A stretch of 64,000 bases of DNA from Pontixanthobacter gangjinensis (GTDB taxonomy: Bacteria > Pseudomonadota > Alphaproteobacteria > Sphingomonadales > Sphingomonadaceae), in the NCBI RefSeq assembly GCF_009827545.1, contig NZ_WTYS01000001.1, positions 2,691,772-2,755,771 of the forward strand, given 5' to 3'. The notes beneath the pieces were generated by a model. The model saw only the letters and a program-made list of their open reading frames with translations, had not been told where the DNA came from and did not search any database. This document shows positions 34,480-45,015 of the stretch, piece by piece. Position numbers and translations under genes: made by a program. Numbering within the stretch: position 1 is the first letter of the stretch; each line of letters opens with the position of its first letter.

Positions 34480-35847
34480 ATGAACACGACAACACTCCCC
34501 GAGGCCAAGAAGGTCGGCATGGTCAGCCTCGGTTGCCCCAAGGCTTTGGTCGATTCCGAGCGTATTCTTACGCGCCTGCGGGCAGACGGCTATGCGATGT
34601 CGCCCGATTATGCCGGGGCAGATGTGGTGCTGGTCAACACTTGCGGCTTCCTCGATAGCGCCAAGGAGGAAAGCCTCCAGGCTATCGGTGAAGCCATCGC
34701 AGAAAACGGCCGCGTGATCGTAACCGGTTGTATGGGCGAAGAAGCCGACGCGATCCGCGCCGCTCACCCCCAAGTCCTCGCCGTTACTGGCGCGCATCAG
34801 TATGAGCAGGTGGTCGAAGCGGTTCACCTCTACGCGCCGCCCAGCCAGGGGCCGTTCGTCGACCTGATCCCGCAACCGGATATCAAACTCACTCCGCGTC
34901 ATTACAGCTATCTCAAGATTTCGGAGGGCTGCAACCATTCCTGCTCCTTCTGCATTATCCCCGATCTGCGCGGCAAGTTGGCCAGCCGCCGAATTGATGC
35001 CGTCCTGCGCGAGGCAGAGAAATTGGTCGCCGCCGGCACCAAGGAACTGCTCGTCATCAGTCAGGACACCTCTGCTTACGGCGTTGATACCCGCCATGAT
35101 CCGCGCCAATGGAAGGGCCGCGAAGTCCGCGCCCACATGACCGACCTCGCCCGCGAGCTTGGCCAATTGCGCACGCCGGAGGGTGACACCCCCTGGACCC
35201 GGCTCCATTATGTCTACCCCTACCCGCATGTTGACGCGGTGATCCCGCTGATGGCGGAGGGGCTGCTGACGCCATACCTCGATATTCCTTTCCAGCACGC
35301 CAGCCCCAAAGTCCTTAAGGCGATGAAACGCCCCGCGAACGAGGCGAAAGTCCTCGAACGCCTTAAAAACTGGCGCGAAATCTGCCCCGAAATCGCGGTC
35401 CGCAGCAGCTTCGTCGTCGGCTTCCCCGGCGAGACCGAGGATGACTTTAAATATCTGATCGACTGGCTGGAAGAAGCGCAGCTCGACCGCGTTGGCGCCT
35501 TCCGCTTTGAACCCGTCGAAGGCGCTCAGGCCAATGCCCTGCCAGACCCCGTGCCCGAGGAAATCAAGGAAGAGCGATACGCCCGGCTGATGGAAGTCAC
35601 CGCCCGTATCAGCGCCGCCAAGCTGACCGCCAAAATCGGCAAAACCCTGCCCGTCATCATCGACGAGGTTGGCGATCCTGACGAAGATGGTGACATCGGC
35701 GCCACCGCCCGCAGCCAAGCTGACGCACCCGAAATCGACGGCAATGTCTTCCTGCGCAACGTGCCTGCCACGCTGAAATCAGGCGACTTCATCACCGTTG
35801 AAATCGAAGATGCCGACGCGCATGATTTGTTCGGCGTGCCTGCGTAA
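34480..35847 (+). CDS. rimO: Ribosomal protein S12 methylthiotransferase RimO
   Basis: A 455-aa radical SAM enzyme that methylthiolates Asp88 of ribosomal protein S12. The N-terminal UPF0004 domain has [26 protein letters not shown] and TGCMGEEA, carrying the cluster-binding cysteines; the radical SAM motif is [15 protein letters not shown] (about residues 150-165); a TRAM domain forms the C terminus. ATG 34480 ([15 protein letters not shown]) is the only sensible start for the family, although the frame is open upstream. Confidence 0.96.
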   Translation: MNTTTLPEAKKVGMVSLGCPKALVDSERILTRLRADGYAMSPDYAGADVVLVNTCGFLDSAKEESLQAIGEAIAENGRVIVTGCMGEEADAIRAAHPQVLAVTGAHQYEQVVEAVHLYAPPSQGPFVDLIPQPDIKLTPRHYSYLKISEGCNHSCSFCIIPDLRGKLASRRIDAVLREAEKLVAAGTKELLVISQDTSAYGVDTRHDPRQWKGREVRAHMTDLARELGQLRTPEGDTPWTRLHYVYPYPHVDAVIPLMAEGLLTPYLDIPFQHASPKVLKAMKRPANEAKVLERLKNWREICPEIAVRSSFVVGFPGETEDDFKYLIDWLEEAQLDRVGAFRFEPVEGAQANALPDPVPEEIKEERYARLMEVTARISAAKLTAKIGKTLPVIIDEVGDPDEDGDIGATARSQADAPEIDGNVFLRNVPATLKSGDFITVEIEDADAHDLFGVPA

Positions 35848-36349
35848 AATTCTCCTGAAATGACAATACAGGCAAAACCGCCCGAATCACTGTGTTAGGT
35901 GACAGGTGTAACCCCGTTTCCAACATGAAAACCGCAATATTCCAGACATTTGCACGCCCCCGCTCGGGTTACACATTTGCTCGCCCTGCCCGCCATGGCC
36001 TCCAATGGCCGCCCGAACCGCTCGGGCGCACAAACCGCCGACAGGAAAGACCCGCAAGCAACGCTTGCAAGCGATACGATTGTAGGAAAATGCTTTTGCC
36101 GGCGCATTTCAGGCTTTTCCACCAGCTGCCAGCCTAAGCTGGTAGCCTGCGGCTGCAAGTTGCGCTTCTTTGGAATGGCGATGCGCCGGACAACCCCGAT
36201 GGATGTTTGGAGCAATTGTCGCTAATCTTGCAACATTGTCCTTCACCATCCCCAGGGCTTCGCTCGCTCCAAACAGCAAGCTGCGCCACCCTCCTCCCAT
36301 CGCGGGAGGAGAAAAGTCCGTTTCTCTCCTCTTATGAATCGTACCAGCC
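35848..36349. repeat. Intergenic region rich in inverted repeats
   Basis: About 500 bases with no convincing gene, though a GC-biased open frame exists on either strand. Dyads seen: GTGTAACCC (35906-35914) with GGGTTACAC (35966-35974); GCCCGA-N5-TCGGGC (36011-36027); GCAAGC-N3-GCTTGC (36055-36069); CCAGCT with AGCTGG (about 36122-36142); CTCCTCCC-N5-GGGAGGAG (36291-36311). The density resembles REP/MITE-like repeats, which are usually multicopy. Copy number cannot be tested within this window. Confidence 0.45.
36291..36311. repeat. Perfect 8-base hairpin before transglutaminase-like gene
   Basis: CTCCTCCC and GGGAGGAG flank a five-base loop, followed by AAAA. It lies 39 bases before the next gene start and could be part of the surrounding repeat element or a leader hairpin. 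Confidence 0.45.
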
Positions 36350-37159
36350 ATGCCCATAGACATCTCCGCCAAATTCGCTTTTGAAACCACTGAGCCGACA
36401 GATATCCTGCTTCAGTTCGAGGCGGCTGCTATCCCTGAGCAGCGCATCCTGTCTTCCAACACCAGCCTGTCCGATGCGGCGCATTGTGCGCGGGTTCCCG
36501 CAGGGGATGATATCGGGGAGCGGATCTGGCTGGACAGCACAGGCCGTTTTGATGTCGAATATAGCGCCACGGTGGAGCTTGAGCGGATGCTCAGCCCGAT
36601 CAGTAGTCTGGCCCGCGTGGATCCGCATGATTTGCCGGGCGAAGCGGTCAAATATCTGTTCGATTCGCGCTATTGTCAGGCGGACCGGTTGCAAAGCTTT
36701 GCCCATGACAAATTCGGCGATTTGACGGGCGGCGCGCGGGTAATGGCCATGCACGGCTGGATCGCTGAAAATTTCCAATATGTCCCCGGCAGTTCGGATG
36801 CGAAAACCACCGCAGTCGACAGCTTTATCGAACGGCGCGGAATTTGCCGCGATTACGCCCATGTCATGGTCACCTTTGCCCGGGCCAGCGGAATTCCGGC
36901 GCGGTTCGTCAGTTGCTATGCGCCGCAGGTCACGCCGCAGGATTTCCACGCGGTCGCCGAGGTTTTCCTTGAGGACCCGACTATTCCCGGCGGGGGTGCC
37001 CGGGGCGGCGCATGGTATCTGATCGACGCGACCAATATGGCCAACGCCGAAGACATTGTGAAGATTGGCGTGGGCCGTGATGCTGCCGATGTCAGCTTCA
37101 TGACCAGTTTCGGGCAAAGCGAGTTTCTGTTCAGCGAAGTGGCCGTCAGCACCTCCTGA
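36350..37159 (+). CDS. Transglutaminase-like cysteine protease family protein
   Basis: A 269-aa protein with the bacterial transglutaminase-like N-terminal region (residues 1-~95) and a transglutaminase core (~150-245). The catalytic triad is visible: Cys in ERRGICRDYAHVMV, His in DFHAVAEVFL and Asp in AWYLIDATN. No signal peptide is seen, so it is probably cytoplasmic. Members may act as proteases or amidases; the substrate is unknown. It precedes the Entner-Doudoroff operon by about 110 bases. Confidence 0.88.
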   Translation: MPIDISAKFAFETTEPTDILLQFEAAAIPEQRILSSNTSLSDAAHCARVPAGDDIGERIWLDSTGRFDVEYSATVELERMLSPISSLARVDPHDLPGEAVKYLFDSRYCQADRLQSFAHDKFGDLTGGARVMAMHGWIAENFQYVPGSSDAKTTAVDSFIERRGICRDYAHVMVTFARASGIPARFVSCYAPQVTPQDFHAVAEVFLEDPTIPGGGARGGAWYLIDATNMANAEDIVKIGVGRDAADVSFMTSFGQSEFLFSEVAVSTS

Positions 37160-37270
37160 ATGCGATGAATACGATTGCGACTGGCCCTAAAAGGGGCTTG
37201 CGGGGTGCGCGGCGGGGATGGCAATGCTACCACCCTGTCCAACGCAGTGCATTCTGGGAGAATTGTGCGC

Positions 37271-38722
37271 ATGAGTTTTACCGCCGACCGCCTGCTGTTG
37301 TTCGGGGCCACGGGTGATCTGTCGCAGCGAATGTTGCTGCCCTCGCTGTGCGCGCTCCATGCTGACGAGCTGATCGCTGAAGATGTGAAGATCATCGGCA
37401 CCGCCCGGTCCGAGATGACCGATGCCGAGTTTCGCAATTTCGCGCGCGAGGCGCTGGAGAAACATCTGCCTGCCGACCGGCGCGGCGGTATGGCGGAGTT
37501 TTTGAACCGGCTGAGTTATCAGGCATTGGACGCGACGAAGCCGGACGGATTTGAATCTCTGGCAGAAAAGGTCGGCACGCCCGAGCGCGGCCTCGCGATT
37601 TTCCTGTCGACCGCGCCCAGCCTGTTCGAACCGACGATCAAGGGCTTGCAACACGCAGGACTCGTCGGCGAAAATGTCCGCATGTGTCTGGAAAAGCCGC
37701 TCGGCACAGATTTGGCCAGCAGCTGCGAGATTAACGACGCGGTAGCCAGCGCCTTTCCCGAAGACCGCATTTTCCGGATTGACCATTATCTGGGCAAGGA
37801 AACGGTGCAGAATCTGCTCGCTTTGCGCTTTGCCAACATCATGTTCGAACCGCTGTGGAATGCCGCCCATATTGACCATGTGCAGATCACTGTGGGCGAA
37901 ACCGTCGGCCTCGAAAGCCGCGTCGCCTATTATGACGATTCAGGCGCAATCCGGGACATGGTGCAGAACCATATGCTGCAGTTGCTGGCGCTGGTGGCGA
38001 TGGAGCCTCCGGGCAATTTCGACGCGACTTCGGTGCGTGATGAAAAGGTCAAAGTGCTGCGGTCTTTGCGCGATGTGAAGGAAGGCGAAACGGTAACCGG
38101 CCAATATCGTGCAGGCGCGATCAAGGGCGAAGCTGTGCCGGGCTATGATGACGAATTGGGCAAGCAATCGGACACTGAAACTTTCGTGGCGATCAAGGCT
38201 CACGTCGACAATTGGCGCTGGAAAGGCGTGCCGTTCTATCTGCGCACGGGCAAACGTCTGCCTGAACGGGTGACCGAAATCATCGTCCAGTTCCGCTCTG
38301 TTCCGCATTCCATCTTCGCCGGAGCCAAGGGATCATCCGCGCCCAAAATGGTCGCAAACAAGCTGGTCATCGGCATCCAGCCGAAGGAAAATATCTCGCT
38401 CAACCTAATGGCCAAAGTTCCCGGACTGGACCGCGACGGTATTCGCCTGCGTAGCGTTCCGCTCGACATTGCGATGCCCGATGCCTTTACCGGCACGCAT
38501 AAACGGATTGCCTATGAGCGGCTGCTTCTCGATTTAATTGAAGGCGACCAGACCCTGTTCGTCCGCCGCGACGAGGTGGAGGCGCAATGGAACTGGATCG
38601 ATGCCATCCGCGCTGGCTGGTCCGACCATGGTCAGACCCCGCAAACCTACACATCGGGCAGCTGGGGCCCAAGCGCCGCGATCGCCCTTGCCGAACGCGA
38701 CGGAGTAAGCTGGCATGAGTAG
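37271..38722 (+). CDS. zwf: Glucose-6-phosphate 1-dehydrogenase
   Basis: A 483-aa enzyme converting glucose 6-phosphate to 6-phosphogluconolactone with NADP+ or NAD+. Coenzyme motif [19 protein letters not shown] at the N terminus and the active-site motif [20 protein letters not shown] (about 170-190) are clear; length is normal. ATG 37271 is chosen because the conserved N terminus begins there, with GGGAGA upstream. It overlaps edd by eight bases; no pgl (lactonase) gene lies in between. Confidence 0.97.
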   Translation: MSFTADRLLLFGATGDLSQRMLLPSLCALHADELIAEDVKIIGTARSEMTDAEFRNFAREALEKHLPADRRGGMAEFLNRLSYQALDATKPDGFESLAEKVGTPERGLAIFLSTAPSLFEPTIKGLQHAGLVGENVRMCLEKPLGTDLASSCEINDAVASAFPEDRIFRIDHYLGKETVQNLLALRFANIMFEPLWNAAHIDHVQITVGETVGLESRVAYYDDSGAIRDMVQNHMLQLLALVAMEPPGNFDATSVRDEKVKVLRSLRDVKEGETVTGQYRAGAIKGEAVPGYDDELGKQSDTETFVAIKAHVDNWRWKGVPFYLRTGKRLPERVTEIIVQFRSVPHSIFAGAKGSSAPKMVANKLVIGIQPKENISLNLMAKVPGLDRDGIRLRSVPLDIAMPDAFTGTHKRIAYERLLLDLIEGDQTLFVRRDEVEAQWNWIDAIRAGWSDHGQTPQTYTSGSWGPSAAIALAERDGVSWHE

Positions 38723-40526
38723 TCTCCACGATACCCTCCACCGAGTTACGCAGCGGGTTATTGCCAATTCGAAAGATGGCCGCGCGCGCTATCTGGAACT
38801 GATTAAGCGCGAAGCGGATAATCAGCCTGACCGAAATGCAGTATCCTGTTCGAACCTTGCCCATGCCTATGCGGGCGCAGAGGAAGACCAGAAGGCGCTG
38901 ATGGCGCATCGCGGCCCCAATATCGGGATCGTCACCAGCTATAACGACATGCTCTCGGCGCATCAGCCCTATGGCCGCTATCCTGACCGCCTGAAGATCT
39001 ACGCCAGAGAGATCGGCGCAACCGCGCAAGTCGCAGGCGCCACTCCGGCAATGTGCGACGGCGTGACGCAGGGTGAAACGGGCATGGAATTGTCACTGTT
39101 CAGCCGCGACGTGATCGCACTTAGCACCAGCGTCGCGCTCAGCCATGCGATGTATGACGGCGCGCTGATGCTGGGCATTTGCGACAAGATCGTTCCCGGC
39201 TTGCTGATGGGCGCATTGCGCTTCGGCCATTTACCTGCGATTTTCGTGCCCAGCGGCCCAATGCCCAGCGGTATTTCAAACAAGCAGAAACAAGCGACGC
39301 GCCAGCTGTATGCAGAGGGCAAGGCCACCCGCGCCGAATTGCTGGAAAGCGAGCTTGGAAGCTACCATTCGCCGGGAACTTGCACTTTCTACGGCACCGC
39401 CAATTCCAACCAGATGATGATGGAGATGATGGGCCTGCATATTCCGGGCAGCGCGTTCATCCAGCCCGGCACCAAACTTCGGCAAGCGCTCGACCGCGCG
39501 GCGGTTCACCGCGTCGCCGAGATTGGGATCAATGGCGATGACTACCGCCCGTTGGGCCATTGCGTCGATGAAAAGGCGATCATCAACGCCGCCGTGGGCC
39601 TGCTTGCAACCGGCGGATCGACCAATCATGCGATCCATATTCCGGCGATGGCGCGCGCTGCTGGAGTTCAGTTTGACTGGAATGATCTTTCGGAACTGTC
39701 GCACGTCGTCCCGCTGATGGCGAAGGTCTATCCCAACGGTTCGGGGGATGTGAACCATTTCCACGACGCAGGCGGTATGGGCTATATTATTCAGGAATTG
39801 CTCGCCGCCGGATTGGCGCATCAGGACCTGCTGACCGTGGGTGACAGCGATCTTGCACGCTATGCCCAAGAACCCGGTCTCGATGGTGACGCGCTGACTT
39901 GGCGGGAAGTCGGACCAAGCGGTGATGACGATATGCTGCGGCCACCCGGCAATCCGTTTCACCACGATGGCGGGATGACGCTAGTCGAAGGCAATCTTGG
40001 CCGCGCCTGTTTCAAAACCAGCGCCGTTTCGGAAGATCGCTACACTGTCGAGGCGCCATGCCGCGTATTTGAAAACCAAGCCGACGTCGCCGCTGCGTTT
40101 AAAGCTGGCGAGCTGGAAAAGGACGTGGTGGTTGTAGTCCGTTTCCAAGGGCCTCGCGCCAACGGAATGCCCGAATTGCACTCTCTCACCCCGCCGCTCG
40201 CAGTCTTGCAGGACCGCGGATACAAAGTCGCGTTGGTCACAGACGGGCGCATGTCAGGCGCGAGCGGCAAGGTTCCGGCGGCCATCCACTGCACACCCGA
40301 AGCGCTGGGCGGCGGCCCGCTGGCGAAATTGCAAGACGGCGACGTTGTGCGTCTTTGCGCGAAAACGGGGGCTCTCAGCACCACAGCCGATCTGGCCGCG
40401 CGAGAGGCCGCGCCCGACCCACGCAACGAAGCCGGGTTTGGCCGCGAATTGTTCACAATGTTCCGCGCCCATGCGGATGGGGCGGAACAAGGCGGTTCAT
40501 CGATGATGTCACAGGCGGGATTATAG
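38715..40526 (+). CDS. edd: 6-phosphogluconate dehydratase
   Basis: A 603-aa iron-sulfur dehydratase of the IlvD/Edd family that forms 2-keto-3-deoxy-6-phosphogluconate. Cluster-related sequences [20 protein letters not shown] and [20 protein letters not shown] are present, as are [19 protein letters not shown] and the C-terminal [19 protein letters not shown]. Length matches the family. It is the second gene of the Entner-Doudoroff operon, overlapping zwf by eight bases and followed four bases later by glk. Confidence 0.97.
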   Translation: MSSLHDTLHRVTQRVIANSKDGRARYLELIKREADNQPDRNAVSCSNLAHAYAGAEEDQKALMAHRGPNIGIVTSYNDMLSAHQPYGRYPDRLKIYAREIGATAQVAGATPAMCDGVTQGETGMELSLFSRDVIALSTSVALSHAMYDGALMLGICDKIVPGLLMGALRFGHLPAIFVPSGPMPSGISNKQKQATRQLYAEGKATRAELLESELGSYHSPGTCTFYGTANSNQMMMEMMGLHIPGSAFIQPGTKLRQALDRAAVHRVAEIGINGDDYRPLGHCVDEKAIINAAVGLLATGGSTNHAIHIPAMARAAGVQFDWNDLSELSHVVPLMAKVYPNGSGDVNHFHDAGGMGYIIQELLAAGLAHQDLLTVGDSDLARYAQEPGLDGDALTWREVGPSGDDDMLRPPGNPFHHDGGMTLVEGNLGRACFKTSAVSEDRYTVEAPCRVFENQADVAAAFKAGELEKDVVVVVRFQGPRANGMPELHSLTPPLAVLQDRGYKVALVTDGRMSGASGKVPAAIHCTPEALGGGPLAKLQDGDVVRLCAKTGALSTTADLAAREAAPDPRNEAGFGRELFTMFRAHADGAEQGGSSMMSQAGL

Positions 40527-40530
40527 GCCA

Positions 40531-41517
40531 ATGAACACCCAACTCGTAGCCGTTGATATCGGTGGCACCCATGCCCGCTTTGCCATTGCGACCATCGCTG
40601 CTGATGGCGCAATCGTATTGGGCGAACCTGAAACGCTTCACACCAAAGACCACGCCAGTTTTCAAACCGCTTGGGAAGATTTCCGCGAGCGTAATGGCGG
40701 GACCTTACCCAAGGCAGTTGCCATGGCGATTGCAGGCCCCGTTGGCGGCGATGTCATTCGTTTTACCAACAATCCGTGGATCATCAGACCCGCGCTCACC
40801 AAGGAAAAGCTTGGCGTAGATAGTTTTACCATCGTCAATGATTTTGAAGCTGTTGCGCACGCGGTGGCACGCGCCAGTGAAGACCAGTTCATCCATTTAA
40901 CCGGCCCCAAAGGCGCGTTGCCTGCAACGGGTAGGCTGACCGTGCTTGGTCCCGGCACCGGACTTGGCGTCGCGCACCTCTATCGTGAACCAAACGGCAC
41001 ATATCGCGTTTCGGCGACCGAAGGAGGCCACGTCGATTTCGCCCCACTCGACAGTATTGAAGACGCAATCCTTGCCCGTCTGCGCAAACGCCATAACCGC
41101 GTTTCGGTGGAACGCGTGGTCGCTGGCCCCGCTATCTCGGATATCTATCAAACACTCGCAGCGATGGAGGGGAAGCCGGTTTCGGAAGAAGATGACGTGG
41201 CGATCTGGACCCGGGGGCAAGACGGCAGCGACAGTCTCGCTGCCGCTGCGGTTGACCGGTTTTGCCTCTCGCTAGGCAGCGTTGCGGGCGATATGGCGCT
41301 GGCTCACGGCGCTAAGGGTGTCGTAATTGCAGGCGGGCTTGGTTACCGCATCCGCGATACTCTGTTGTCATCGGGCTTTGCCGAACGGTTCCGCGCCAAG
41401 GGGCGCTTCGAGAGCATGATGTCCACCCTGCCAGTAAAATTAATCGTCCATCCGCAACCCGGATTGTTCGGTGCCGCAGCTGCCTATGCATCTGAATTTC
41501 TTGGAGATAAATCGTGA
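40531..41517 (+). CDS. glk: Glucokinase
   Basis: A 328-aa Glk-family enzyme that phosphorylates glucose with ATP. ATP-binding phosphate motif VDIGGTHARFAIA at the N terminus, substrate-binding FTNNPWII and NDFEAVAHAV, LGPGTGLGVAHL and the EGGHVDFAP segment are all typical. It overlaps eda by ATGA-like GTGA at 41514-41517. In this operon it feeds glucose 6-phosphate into the pathway, implying uptake of free glucose rather than by a sugar PTS. Confidence 0.95.
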   Translation: MNTQLVAVDIGGTHARFAIATIAADGAIVLGEPETLHTKDHASFQTAWEDFRERNGGTLPKAVAMAIAGPVGGDVIRFTNNPWIIRPALTKEKLGVDSFTIVNDFEAVAHAVARASEDQFIHLTGPKGALPATGRLTVLGPGTGLGVAHLYREPNGTYRVSATEGGHVDFAPLDSIEDAILARLRKRHNRVSVERVVAGPAISDIYQTLAAMEGKPVSEEDDVAIWTRGQDGSDSLAAAAVDRFCLSLGSVAGDMALAHGAKGVVIAGGLGYRIRDTLLSSGFAERFRAKGRFESMMSTLPVKLIVHPQPGLFGAAAAYASEFLGDKS

Positions 41518-42128
41518 GTGATATCGAAACCATCATGCGCACAGCGCCCGTCATTCCGGTAATTGTAATTGAAGATGTCGAGCATGCGGTTCCTTTGGCC
41601 GAAGCCTTGGTCGCAGGCGGTTTGCGTGCATTGGAAGTTACTTTGCGAACACCTGCCGCGCTCGCTGCAATCCGCGCGATGAAGCAGGTTCCCGGTGCGA
41701 TTGTTGGCGCAGGTACCGTGACCAATCAGGAGGAACTGGAAGATGCAATCGCTGCGGGAAGCGAATTCATTGTTTCGCCGGGCCTGACAGAAACACTCGG
41801 GCGCGCCGCGATCCGCCACGAAATTCCATTTTTGCCCGGTATTGCCAATGCCGGTGACATTATGCGCGGCCTCGACCTCGGCCTAACCCATTTCAAATTC
41901 TTCCCAGCGATGGCAGCTGGCGGATTGCCCGCATTGAAGGCGCTTGCTGCGCCGTTTAGCCAATGCCGGTTCTGCCCGACCGGCGGCATTAGCGCGGGCA
42001 ACGCGGCTGAATGGCTTGCCTTTGATCCGGTGCTTTGCGTCGGCGGAAGCTGGGTTGCGCCCAAGGGTGCACCCGACAAAACCGCAATCGAAAAGATGGC
42101 CCGCGAAGCGATGAACCTGCGGACATGA
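41514..42128 (+). CDS. eda: 2-keto-3-deoxy-6-phosphogluconate aldolase
   Basis: A 204-aa class I aldolase that splits KDPG to pyruvate and glyceraldehyde 3-phosphate. The Schiff-base Lys lies in THFKFFPAMAAGG (about residue 129), the catalytic Glu in LEVTLRTPAAL, and CPTGGISAGNAAEWL is the phosphate-binding part. The start is GTG overlapping the glk stop, and its own stop overlaps the next start in ATGA. Confidence 0.96.
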   Translation: MSDIETIMRTAPVIPVIVIEDVEHAVPLAEALVAGGLRALEVTLRTPAALAAIRAMKQVPGAIVGAGTVTNQEELEDAIAAGSEFIVSPGLTETLGRAAIRHEIPFLPGIANAGDIMRGLDLGLTHFKFFPAMAAGGLPALKALAAPFSQCRFCPTGGISAGNAAEWLAFDPVLCVGGSWVAPKGAPDKTAIEKMAREAMNLRT

Positions 42129-44902
42129 AGACCGTCGCCGAACTGACCGAGCGCCTGAGCCAGCTGCACCAGCAAACGCGCGAGACGCCGCTGTTCAATC
42201 CGGTGTTCCAACTTTCGCTCGATTTGTCGCGGGATCTCGAAGGCGGCGCAATCAGCCTCGACGATATTGAAAGCATGATTGCCGAACTTGAGTGTCAATC
42301 GCTGAAGAGTCGCGCAAAACGTCTTCGGCATAATTTGTCGCCGGTATCGCAAGATGCAAATGTCGAAGCGGTGCGCGATGCGTGCGAACACGGCGAATTC
42401 GACACTTTCAAGGCGCAATGGGAACACCCAGGCTTGCACGCGGTTTTCACCGCGCATCCGACATTCCTGCTTACGCCTGAACAAACTGAAGCGGTTGCCA
42501 CCTCTGCCAGCAGCGATGCAGAAATCTCCGACGCGGCCTGCGTAGCCAATGCCGCACGCCCCGACATAACGCTGCGCTATGAGCACCGGCGCGCCATGCT
42601 CGCCATCGCGCATGCGCAGGACGCACGCGATACGATTGTCGGTCAATCGCTGGCCAAGGCGCAGGAATTGTGGCCCGATAAATGGTTTACCGCGCACCCT
42701 CTGCCGTTCCGTTTCGCCAGTTGGGTAGGCTACGATATGGATGGCCGGACCGACATCAAATGGTTCGATTCCATCGGGTTCCGCTTGTCGGAAAAGGCGG
42801 AGCGGCTTGATCGCTACATCAATTCGCTGGAAAAAGTGGATGCAGAGCATCCGCTGCTTGAAACCTTGCGCAATGCGGCGGTCTATTCACACAAACGAAC
42901 GACCGACTTCCGCGCTGATCTGTCGGACCCCGCCGCTCTTTCCGCTGCCGCCAATACGCTCACTGCGGACCATCCGCATAAATTGCTGTCGCTGGCCCCA
43001 CTGATTGATTTACTTGAAGCCGAGGCGCAGGGCGCTGACGCGAACCGAGCAATCGGGCTGAAAACAGTCGCTGCTGCCATGCGCGCGGACGGACTTGGCA
43101 TGGGCTGGATCCACTTCCGGGTGAACTCCAGCCAGTTACACAACGCAATCCGCCGCCGGATTGACCCGGACAACACGCTCGATCTGGGAAGTAAGGGCGC
43201 GATGGCGACGTTGCGCGAGTTGCTCGAAAATGTGCGGCCCCTGCGGAGCAATTTTGCCGCACTTGCGATTGAAAGCAGCACCGCCATCCGTCAGTTTCTG
43301 GCAATGGCGCAGATCATCCAGCATGTTGATGGCGACGCGCCGATCCGGATGCTGATTGCCGAATGCGAACAGCCTTCCACCATTCTGGCGGCGCTGTATT
43401 TCTCGAAATTGTTCGGGATCGAGGACAAGGTCGATGTCTCGCCTTTGTTCGAAACCGAAAGCGCGCTGGAACATGGCGGGCGGTTCCTCGACGCTTTATT
43501 GTCCGAAGAGATCTACCAGAATTACGCACGGAAGCGCGGCCGCGTGGCAATCCAGACCGGATTTTCCGATGCTGGGCGGTTCGTCGGCCAAATTCCCGCA
43601 AGTCTCGCAATCGAGCGCCTGCAGGGCCGCCTCGCCGACGCAATGCGAGACAACGGCCTGACCGATGTGGCCGCACTAATTTTCAACACCCACGGCGAAA
43701 GCATGGGGCGCGGCGCGCATCCGGGCGGCTTCAAGGACCGGCTCGAATGGCCGCTTAGCCCATGGGCAAGGCGCCGGTTTGTGCGCGCAGGCATCCGGCT
43801 CGAGCCGGAAGTCAGCTTTCAGGGCGGCGATGGCTATCTCCATTTCGCAACGCCCGAACTGGCGCTTGCAACATTAACCCGGATTGCCACGCACCGACCA
43901 TCTTCGACTGATCCCGATGCGCCGACAGATCAATTCTACCGCCGCACTGATATTAGTCTCGATTTCTACCGGGCTGTGCGGTCAAACCAGCGCAATCATT
44001 TGGAAAGCCAGACATACAGCCGCGCATTGACGGCATTCGGGCTGGGCCTGCTGAATAACACCGGTAGCCGCGTATCCCGCCGCCAATCCGATCTGAGCGC
44101 CGACCGCGATATGAACCTGCGCCAAATTCGCGCAATCCCGCACAACGCAATCCTGCAACAGCTTGGCTACCCGGTGAATGTTATCTCGGGCGTTGGCACC
44201 GCGGCTGACGGGAATTATGAAGACCTTGCTTCACTGCTCACCGAAAGCGAACGGGGGCGGCAATTGGTCCGTTTGGTTCGTGCCTCCAACGCACTGGCCA
44301 GTATCAAGACAGTTGCGGCCTTTGGCGAATTGTTCAACTCCGCTTATTGGGCCAGCCGCCCTTATCGCGGCACAGAAGGCCATTTGTCCGACGCATGCGA
44401 GGTGCTCGCAGAATATCTTACCAAGGATGACAGGACTGGCACTTTCCGCCGGCTTGCCTCCCGGCTGCGGGTTGATGCGCTCAAGCTTCACCGATTGCTC
44501 GACCTGATACCGGACGAGGAACCGCACCCTGAGCGCGAGCCTGTGCGCCGGTCAATCGGGGCGCTTCAGGCGCTTCGCCTCACTTTGTTGCAGCATATGT
44601 TTATCAAGGCCGTGTCGGTCCCGGCGTTCAGCCGCGCCAATGACATCAGCCGCGATGATGTGCTGGAAATGGTGTTCACCTTGCGCGTGGATGACGCCCT
44701 TGCCCAATTGCGCCGCGCATATCCGACAAGCTTCCCGAGCGTTGACGATTTCACCGTCGATGAGCCGAGTGATTATCCTGATGGCGATGGCACCGGCTAT
44801 ACCCAAATCCAGCGCGATTACATCGACCCGCTGGAACGTGCTTACGGGTTAAGCCTGCGGATCGGCACGGCAATCGCCAATGAGTTCGGAGCGCATGGAT
44901 AG
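42125..44902 (+). CDS. ppc: Divergent phosphoenolpyruvate carboxylase-like protein
   Basis: A 925-aa protein of the PEP carboxylase family. HAVFTAHPT (~residues 103-111) retains the catalytic His region, and GSR..RR with IRAIPHN (~650-685) matches PEP-binding arginines. Other key sites differ: the usual WxGGDRDGNP reads WVGYDMDGRTD; HGRGGxxGRGG reads THGESMGRGAHPGG, losing one Arg; the GYSDSxKD segment reads GFSDAGR; and the C terminus ends FGAHG instead of the conserved NTG. It is the last gene of the Entner-Doudoroff operon, coupled by ATGA. It may be an active variant supplying oxaloacetate, or have other chemistry. The start at 42125 is the first Met (MKTVAELTERL). Confidence 0.78.
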   Translation: MKTVAELTERLSQLHQQTRETPLFNPVFQLSLDLSRDLEGGAISLDDIESMIAELECQSLKSRAKRLRHNLSPVSQDANVEAVRDACEHGEFDTFKAQWEHPGLHAVFTAHPTFLLTPEQTEAVATSASSDAEISDAACVANAARPDITLRYEHRRAMLAIAHAQDARDTIVGQSLAKAQELWPDKWFTAHPLPFRFASWVGYDMDGRTDIKWFDSIGFRLSEKAERLDRYINSLEKVDAEHPLLETLRNAAVYSHKRTTDFRADLSDPAALSAAANTLTADHPHKLLSLAPLIDLLEAEAQGADANRAIGLKTVAAAMRADGLGMGWIHFRVNSSQLHNAIRRRIDPDNTLDLGSKGAMATLRELLENVRPLRSNFAALAIESSTAIRQFLAMAQIIQHVDGDAPIRMLIAECEQPSTILAALYFSKLFGIEDKVDVSPLFETESALEHGGRFLDALLSEEIYQNYARKRGRVAIQTGFSDAGRFVGQIPASLAIERLQGRLADAMRDNGLTDVAALIFNTHGESMGRGAHPGGFKDRLEWPLSPWARRRFVRAGIRLEPEVSFQGGDGYLHFATPELALATLTRIATHRPSSTDPDAPTDQFYRRTDISLDFYRAVRSNQRNHLESQTYSRALTAFGLGLLNNTGSRVSRRQSDLSADRDMNLRQIRAIPHNAILQQLGYPVNVISGVGTAADGNYEDLASLLTESERGRQLVRLVRASNALASIKTVAAFGELFNSAYWASRPYRGTEGHLSDACEVLAEYLTKDDRTGTFRRLASRLRVDALKLHRLLDLIPDEEPHPEREPVRRSIGALQALRLTLLQHMFIKAVSVPAFSRANDISRDDVLEMVFTLRVDDALAQLRRAYPTSFPSVDDFTVDEPSDYPDGDGTGYTQIQRDYIDPLERAYGLSLRIGTAIANEFGAHG

Positions 44903-45015
44903 GCTGCCGATATAGGCTTTCAGCTGGTTACTTTTTGACCAATAGCCGTCTCGCAACGGGACGCACGAAAAGCCTAGGATAGAATAACGAGACGTTTTTT
45001 GGCATAGAGCCATCT

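Noticed and set aside
34387-35718. Long open frame of 443 codons antisense to rimO
   Set aside because: It lies fully opposite a clear rimO with all radical SAM motifs; long antisense frames are common in high-GC coding DNA and this one has no recognisable domain.
35950-36225. Possible small protein gene in the rimO-transglutaminase gap
   Set aside because: The frame is built from repeat-like dyads, has no ribosome site and its translation is unlike a folded protein.
41726-42850. Open frame of 374 codons antisense to eda and ppc
   Set aside because: It spans two real genes on the other strand and has no family features.
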